Source of the DNA: Geothrix paludis
Lineage (GTDB): Bacteria; Acidobacteriota; Holophagae; Holophagales; Holophagaceae
Assembly (NCBI RefSeq): GCF_022808815.1
Contig: NZ_JAKZLC010000006.1
Location: 1 to 64,000, forward strand
Reading direction: 5' to 3'
DNA: 64,000 nt
The position numbers and the translations under genes were made by a program. Positions within the stretch are counted from its first letter, which is position 1. Each line of letters starts with the position of its first letter. This document shows, one piece after another, positions 60,257 to 64,000 of this stretch. The notes under the pieces were generated by a model that saw only the letters and a list, made by a program, of their open reading frames with translations, had not been told where the DNA came from and searched no databases.

Positions 60257-61231
60257 TCAGGCGTAGACGCCGGTGGCGAGGTCGGCGGGATCGGGATAGG
60301 GCGAGGCGGCGGCGAAGGCGGCGGCGTCCTCGATGGCGAGGCGGGCCTGGGCGTGGAGGGTCTCGAGGCCGTCCGTCGTGAGCTCGCCGGTCTCCAGGAG
60401 GCGGGCCTCCAGGCGGGCGATAGGATCCTTGGCCATCCAGGCCTCGATCTCCCCAGGATCCACATAGGACTGGTCGTGGGGCTCCATGTGGCCGCGCTGG
60501 CGGTAGGTCCAGGCCTCCAGCAGGAAGGGCCGGCGCGTCTCGCGCACCTGGGCGGCGGCGTGCAGGGCGGCCTTGCGCACGGCCTCCACGTCGTTGCCGT
60601 CCACGGTGAGGCTGTCGATGCCGTAGGGGGCGGCCCAGGGGGCCACGTGGTCGCCCACCATGGTCTCCTTGCGATGCACGAAGGCCTGCCACTGGTTGTT
60701 CTCGCAGACATAGAGCACGGGCAGATTCCACACGGAGGCCAGGTTCAGGGACTCGTGGAAGATGCCTTCGCAGGCCGCGCCGTCACCGAAGAAGCAGACG
60801 ACGATGCCCTCGCCGCCCAGCATGGCCCGCGACAGGGCCACGCCCGGGGTCAGGGACAGCTCGCCGCCCACGATGGTGGAGGTGAGCACCACGCCCAGTT
60901 CCTTCACGGAGATGTGCAGGGTGCCGCTGCGGCCCTGGCAGTAGCCCGTGCTGCGGCCCATGACCTCGGCCAGCATGCGGCCGGGATCGGCGCCCCGGGC
61001 CAGCAGGTGGCCGGCGCTGCGGTGGTTGGTGAGGATCTGGTCCTCGGGGCGCAGGGCCGAGACCACGCCCACGGCGGCGGCCTCCTGGCCCACGGAGGTG
61101 CAGACATTGGGGAAGGGGCCCGCGGCGTGGAAGGCCACGATCTTCTCCTCGTAGGCCCGGATGCGCAGCATGGCCGCGAGCAGGTCCAGGTGGGTGGGCG
61201 CAGGAACAGGTACAGGTGTGGAAGGGGTCAT
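60257..61231 (-). CDS. 2-oxoacid/acetoin dehydrogenase E1 component, alpha subunit
   Basis: A 324-aa thiamine-diphosphate subunit: MLRIRAYEEKIVAFHAAG, SVGQEAAAVGVVSALRPEDQ, GRSGTLHISVKELGVV, and the cofactor motif VVCFFGDGAACEGIFHESLN ending in VCENNQWQAF. Closest in style to acetoin dehydrogenase (AcoA) and pyruvate dehydrogenase alpha subunits. Transcribed just before the beta subunit. Upstream on the same strand are cytochrome c genes, separated by 31 bp. Confidence 0.93.
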   Translation of the reverse strand: MTPSTPVPVPAPTHLDLLAAMLRIRAYEEKIVAFHAAGPFPNVCTSVGQEAAAVGVVSALRPEDQILTNHRSAGHLLARGADPGRMLAEVMGRSTGYCQGRSGTLHISVKELGVVLTSTIVGGELSLTPGVALSRAMLGGEGIVVCFFGDGAACEGIFHESLNLASVWNLPVLYVCENNQWQAFVHRKETMVGDHVAPWAAPYGIDSLTVDGNDVEAVRKAALHAAAQVRETRRPFLLEAWTYRQRGHMEPHDQSYVDPGEIEAWMAKDPIARLEARLLETGELTTDGLETLHAQARLAIEDAAAFAAASPYPDPADLATGVYA

Positions 61232-61262
61232 GGGACCTCGCGTCGGAAAGGGGTTCTGGGGG

Positions 61263-62243
61263 TCAGTGGGACGGGGCGAAGGGGACGTCGGCGATCCAGC
61301 GGCGAAGGTGGTCCACCGCGGCCTGGTCCACGCGCACGGTGCCCAGGGGGGGCATCTGGGCGATGGGATCTCGGCTGCCCATGCGGTGCAGCAGGACGCT
61401 GCGCTCCGGGTGGCCGGGGCTGAGGATGCGGCTCTCCGGCTGGCCCGGCACGGGGAAGCTGCCGGGGGCCAGGGCCGTGCGGAGGGCGTGGGCGGGGCGC
61501 AGGTCCAGGTCCAGGCCCGGGATGGGCCGGTCCGCCCGGTGGCAGCTGGCGCAGTTGGCCTGGAGGTAACCCAGGGCCGCGCGGGTGGCGGGATCGCCCG
61601 CGATGCGGGGCGGCCGCGTGAGGAGGTCCGGCCGGGCGCCCCGGAGGAGGCCCCGGGCCACCAGGTCCTTCAGGGTGATCAGGCCGGGCCGGAGGGGCTC
61701 GCCGTGGAGGGCGCCGGGATCGCGGTCCGGCGAGAGCTGGAGGGCCGTGAAGCCCAGGACCTCCACCTGCTCCTGGCCGTGGCAGTCGCGGCAGTCCGTC
61801 CTCGAGGGGATGGCGTGGCGCAGGCCCGGGGCCACCTCGGCGGCGTCCGGCAGACCGCCCTCGGGCACCAGGACCGCGTCGGTCTGGGCCTCGTTCCAGG
61901 CGTAGCTGGCGAAGACCCAGGTGGCGGACCCGGTCTTCCAGAGCAGGCGCGTCTCCACCTTGCGGCCCCCGAAGGCGAACTCCTTCCAGGCCTTGGTGCC
62001 CACGGGAAACACCCAGCCGCCTTCGTCGCGGCCGTCGATGGCCGCGGGCAAATGGATCCACCGGGCCTTGGCCGCGCCGTCGGTCCACAGCGGGTACTGG
62101 GGGGCGTAGGCCAGGTTCCGGGCTGCCACCACGCCCGGAGCGGCGTAGAGGCCGGTCTGGGAGAGCAGGCGGGGCGGGGCTGGGGCCTTCGCGGCCCCCG
62201 ACAGGGCGCCGAGGGCCAGGAGGGCCGGAAGGAGGGGGCGCAC
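61263..62243 (-). CDS. Di-haem c-type cytochrome-like exported protein
   Basis: A protein of about 326 aa starting at GTG with a signal peptide (MRPLLPALLALGALSGAA). Two haem-binding CxxCH motifs are seen: CRDCHG (near residue 150) and CASCHR (near residue 230), with Met-containing loops (IAQMPPLGTV) as possible axial ligands. The N-terminal part (PQYPLWTDGAAKARWIHLP) and the AWNEAQTDAVLV segment are typical of a family of acidobacterial and planctomycete proteins annotated as SO2930-like di-haem cytochromes. A role in electron transfer across the periplasm is inferred. The start is uncertain because Shine-Dalgarno pairing is weak. Confidence 0.75.
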   Translation of the reverse strand: MRPLLPALLALGALSGAAKAPAPPRLLSQTGLYAAPGVVAARNLAYAPQYPLWTDGAAKARWIHLPAAIDGRDEGGWVFPVGTKAWKEFAFGGRKVETRLLWKTGSATWVFASYAWNEAQTDAVLVPEGGLPDAAEVAPGLRHAIPSRTDCRDCHGQEQVEVLGFTALQLSPDRDPGALHGEPLRPGLITLKDLVARGLLRGARPDLLTRPPRIAGDPATRAALGYLQANCASCHRADRPIPGLDLDLRPAHALRTALAPGSFPVPGQPESRILSPGHPERSVLLHRMGSRDPIAQMPPLGTVRVDQAAVDHLRRWIADVPFAPSH

Positions 62244-62257
62244 GGCAGGGCTCAGGT

Positions 62258-62815
62258 TCAGTGCATGGGGATGGGCGTGGGCGCGGGCGCCTCGGGGGCG
62301 GGCACCTTGTTCTTCACGGCCGGGATGGACTGCAGGTAGGCGAAGATGGCCTTCAGGTCGGCCTCGTTGACTTTCTGGAGGTTCTGGATGGGCATGGGCG
62401 GCAGGATGGCGCGGCCCTGGCCCAGGTGGCGGGCGGAGCGGACCATCCGGAGGAACTGGGCCTCGGTCCAGCTGCCCAGGCCCGTCTCCTTGTCCGGCGT
62501 CAGGTTGGCGGCATAGCTCACGCCCCAGGGACCGCTGAAGGCCGTCATGGTCAGGGAGCCTGCCCAGCCCCAGGGGGCCTCGGTCAGCTTCGGGGCCGGG
62601 GGCATCTTCAGGCCTTCGGGGTGGCCGGAGAGCATGCGCGTCATGTCCGGCTCGGGGCCCTTGGGGCCCATCTTCAGGGGCGTGTGGCAGTCGTGGCAAC
62701 CCGCGATGGTGACCAGGTAGCCCCCATGCTGGATCTGCTTGGTCTGGGCGGGAGTGGCAGCCTGGGCCAAGGTAAGGCCCAGGAGGGCGTAGGGGAGGGC
62801 GCGAAGCAGGGTCAT
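62258..62815 (-). CDS. Mono-haem c-type cytochrome
   Basis: A 185-aa exported cytochrome: signal peptide MTLLRALPYALLGLTLAQAA, one haem motif CHDCHT (near residue 40), and a possible Met axial ligand in ILPPMPIQNL. The fold is cytochrome c of the class I type with an inserted segment (residues about 60-110) and a Pro-rich tail (APEAPAPTPIPMH). The gene precedes the di-haem cytochrome on the same strand by 14 bp, so both probably belong to one electron-transfer unit. Its ribosome-binding site lies in a hairpin. Confidence 0.82.
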   Translation of the reverse strand: MTLLRALPYALLGLTLAQAATPAQTKQIQHGGYLVTIAGCHDCHTPLKMGPKGPEPDMTRMLSGHPEGLKMPPAPKLTEAPWGWAGSLTMTAFSGPWGVSYAANLTPDKETGLGSWTEAQFLRMVRSARHLGQGRAILPPMPIQNLQKVNEADLKAIFAYLQSIPAVKNKVPAPEAPAPTPIPMH

Positions 62816-62819
62816 GGAT

Positions 62820-62890
62820 CACCTCATCAGGGAAGGGGTCGGGTCGAATCCCGATGAGGTGTTTATCGCACTCTCGAGCGATTGTTTATA
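62820..62890 (-). promoter_or_regulatory. Promoter and hairpin leader of the cytochrome genes
   Basis: On minus a TATAAA box (62885-62890) is followed by a leader that folds by 9-bp arms CACCTCATC (62820-62828) and GATGAGGTG (62853-62861). Because the minus-strand arm next to the ATG contains GAGGTG, the likely Shine-Dalgarno site, the stem would hide it. The -35 region is weak (TTTCTT). Confidence 0.5.
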
Positions 62891-62957
62891 GGTTTTTTCC
62901 ACCCTTAAGAAAGAATTAGCAAGGCTTTAAGAAGGTTTTAAGAAAAGCAGGTCCGGG

Positions 62958-63980
62958 TCAGGCGCCGGCGTCCATGTCCTCCAGCTCCAGGGGCCGGTCC
63001 ACCCGCAGCCGGAAGCGGCCGCGGCCCGTCTTCTCCATCTGGACGCAGGCCCCGCGCTCCGCCAGACGGCGGTGCAGGAGAACCAGGCGGGCCTCCAGGT
63101 TGTCGCTCTGGTCCGGCAGGCGCACCCGCGGGTCCGCCCGCAGCTCGCGGTTGCTGAACTGGGTGCGGCCCAGGGCCAGGTGGTCCTGGAGGAGCGTCCA
63201 CAGGATGTTCCCCGCCACGCCCTTGATGAGGTAGTCATCCCCCATGAAGACGCTGTCGTTGGCGGCGTAGTGGCGCACCCGCAGGGGAGGCCCCTCGGGC
63301 CGGGTTTCCCGGGCGGCGCCGGGCTGGGCCTCGTCGCCCAGTTCGAGCTCGGCCAGGAAGAGACGGAAGAGGCCGCCCACCTGGGTGGCCAGGGCCACCA
63401 GGGCATCCTCATCCGCGTGGGTGAAGCGCATCTCCGTGGGGCTCTCCACAAAGAGCACGCCCAGAGGCTCGTGGGCTCCGGGGATGGGCACGGCCAGCTG
63501 GCTGCCAGGGGCCGCCAGGCCGGGGAAGGGGATCTCGGTCTCCAGCCGGTCGCCCATGCCCTGCCGCTCGGCCCCCTCCCGCATGGCGAGGCCGTAGGCG
63601 TACTCGGAGGTGACGTGGGAGATGCGGATGGGCGTCCGCTCCCGGGCGGCCACGCCGATGACGCCGTCGCCCACCGGGATCTCCGAGCCCACGCCCGAGG
63701 TCGCGTACCCCCGGCTGGCCACGGTGTAGAGCCGGTCGCGCCGGGGATCCAGCATCATCACCAGGGCCTGCTCGATGGCGAAGTGGGCCTGGAGGCCGTC
63801 CAGCAGCGCATCCAGGAGGGACTCGGCATCGGGGCTGGTGGGCAGCCGCTCCATGCAGGTGCGCAGGGCCAGGAGGGGATCCACGGCGGGGGACGGGGCG
63901 GGCAGCGTGCTCCCCGGCACCACCTCCGCCCCTTCGATGCGGTAGATGTCGGAGCCCAGCAGGCGGAATACGCCGCTCAT
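62958..63980 (-). CDS. GAF-domain sensory protein with C-terminal DNA-binding-like domain
   Basis: A 340-aa soluble protein. A GAF domain spans about residues 45-215 (LLDALLDGLQAHFAIEQALVMMLDPRRDRL, VGDGVIGVAARERTPIRI, LAVPIPGAHEPLGVLFVES). The C-terminal part (about 240-335) resembles a winged-helix output in which NILWTLLQDHLALGRTQFSN could be the recognition segment, FSNRELRADPRVRLPD the loop and RLRVDRPLELED the wing strand. GAF-winged-helix proteins of this type act as transcription factors sensing small ligands. The gene is complete, its ATG lying 20 bp from the window end. Its target genes are unknown; the cytochromes are adjacent upstream in coordinates. Confidence 0.7.
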   Translation of the reverse strand: MSGVFRLLGSDIYRIEGAEVVPGSTLPAPSPAVDPLLALRTCMERLPTSPDAESLLDALLDGLQAHFAIEQALVMMLDPRRDRLYTVASRGYATSGVGSEIPVGDGVIGVAARERTPIRISHVTSEYAYGLAMREGAERQGMGDRLETEIPFPGLAAPGSQLAVPIPGAHEPLGVLFVESPTEMRFTHADEDALVALATQVGGLFRLFLAELELGDEAQPGAARETRPEGPPLRVRHYAANDSVFMGDDYLIKGVAGNILWTLLQDHLALGRTQFSNRELRADPRVRLPDQSDNLEARLVLLHRRLAERGACVQMEKTGRGRFRLRVDRPLELEDMDAGA

Positions 63981-64000
63981 GCCGGTGTGGGACGCGATGC

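Overview
This 64-kb window is high-GC DNA, very probably chromosomal. Gene content and order suggest an acidobacterium of the Holophagae (Geothrix/Holophaga type). Supporting traits are an MglA-like GTPase fused to sensory signalling domains, many exported Ala/Pro/Lys-rich proteins, c-type cytochromes, and high-GC housekeeping clusters in canonical order (uppS-cdsA-dxr-rseP; dnaK-dnaJ-hspR). The lineage is inferred from style and families, since no rRNA or marker phylogeny lies in the window.

Layout. (1) 1-3.76 kb: an integron-type gene cassette array. Five nearly identical sites of about 124 bp with attC architecture separate single minus-strand genes (a truncated exported protein, a GNAT acetyltransferase, a TPR/Sel1 protein, a small CxxC lipoprotein and an AT-rich orphan). 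No integrase is visible. A 138-bp block precedes a core site twice, once at the array edge and once inside the array. (2) 3.77-16.5 kb: housekeeping and envelope genes, namely M28 peptidase, rsmE, a TerC-family protein, ribF, a hexapeptide acyltransferase, a MarC-family protein, glutathione peroxidase, a PAS histidine kinase and rseP-dxr-cdsA-uppS. (3) 16.5-32.8 kb: signalling and transport. An 801-aa MglA-GTPase/PAS/kinase/receiver fusion is followed by an exported Pro/Ala protein, an outer-membrane barrel, a response regulator and a polyprenyl-phosphate glycosyltransferase. Next comes a TctDE-like two-component system beside a solute-binding protein, a porin and a DASS-family anion transporter, then a split chromate transporter and a CoA-transferase/HMG-CoA-lyase-type pair. 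(4) 32.8-42.2 kb: yacG, the heat-shock group dnaK-dnaJ-hspR-like, a sigma-70 factor, a DnaC-like ATPase, an MMPL exporter and a MidA methyltransferase. (5) 42.2-51.5 kb: an FG-GAP lipoprotein, a CocE hydrolase, the agmatine pathway (aguA-aguB), meaB, a zinc-ribbon protein and an exported protein. (6) 51.5-59.25 kb: tRNA-Pro, a structured tract with two 65-bp repeats carrying an inverted copy of the tRNA T-arm, then an accessory cluster of acetyltransferase, acyl carrier protein, AMP-ligase, asparagine-synthase-like amidotransferase, NAD-synthase-like protein, SGNH-like lipoprotein and HemK-like methyltransferase. (7) 59.25-64 kb: a two-subunit thiamine-diphosphate 2-oxoacid dehydrogenase E1, two c-type cytochromes and a GAF-domain protein.

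How the parts fit together. The array at the left edge is a site of gene acquisition. The 24-29 kb block reads as one sense-and-import unit for an organic anion: regulator, sensor, binding protein, outer-membrane pore and inner-membrane carrier. The tRNA-Pro-linked cluster looks like a pathway that activates a carboxylic acid, loads it on a carrier protein and amidates or transfers it, possibly to a surface glycan. The least ordinary objects are the cassette array with its duplicated leader block, the GTPase-kinase fusion, the 29-bp inverted repeat enclosing the regulator-kinase junction, the tRNA-Pro repeats and the ACP/ligase/amidotransferase cluster.
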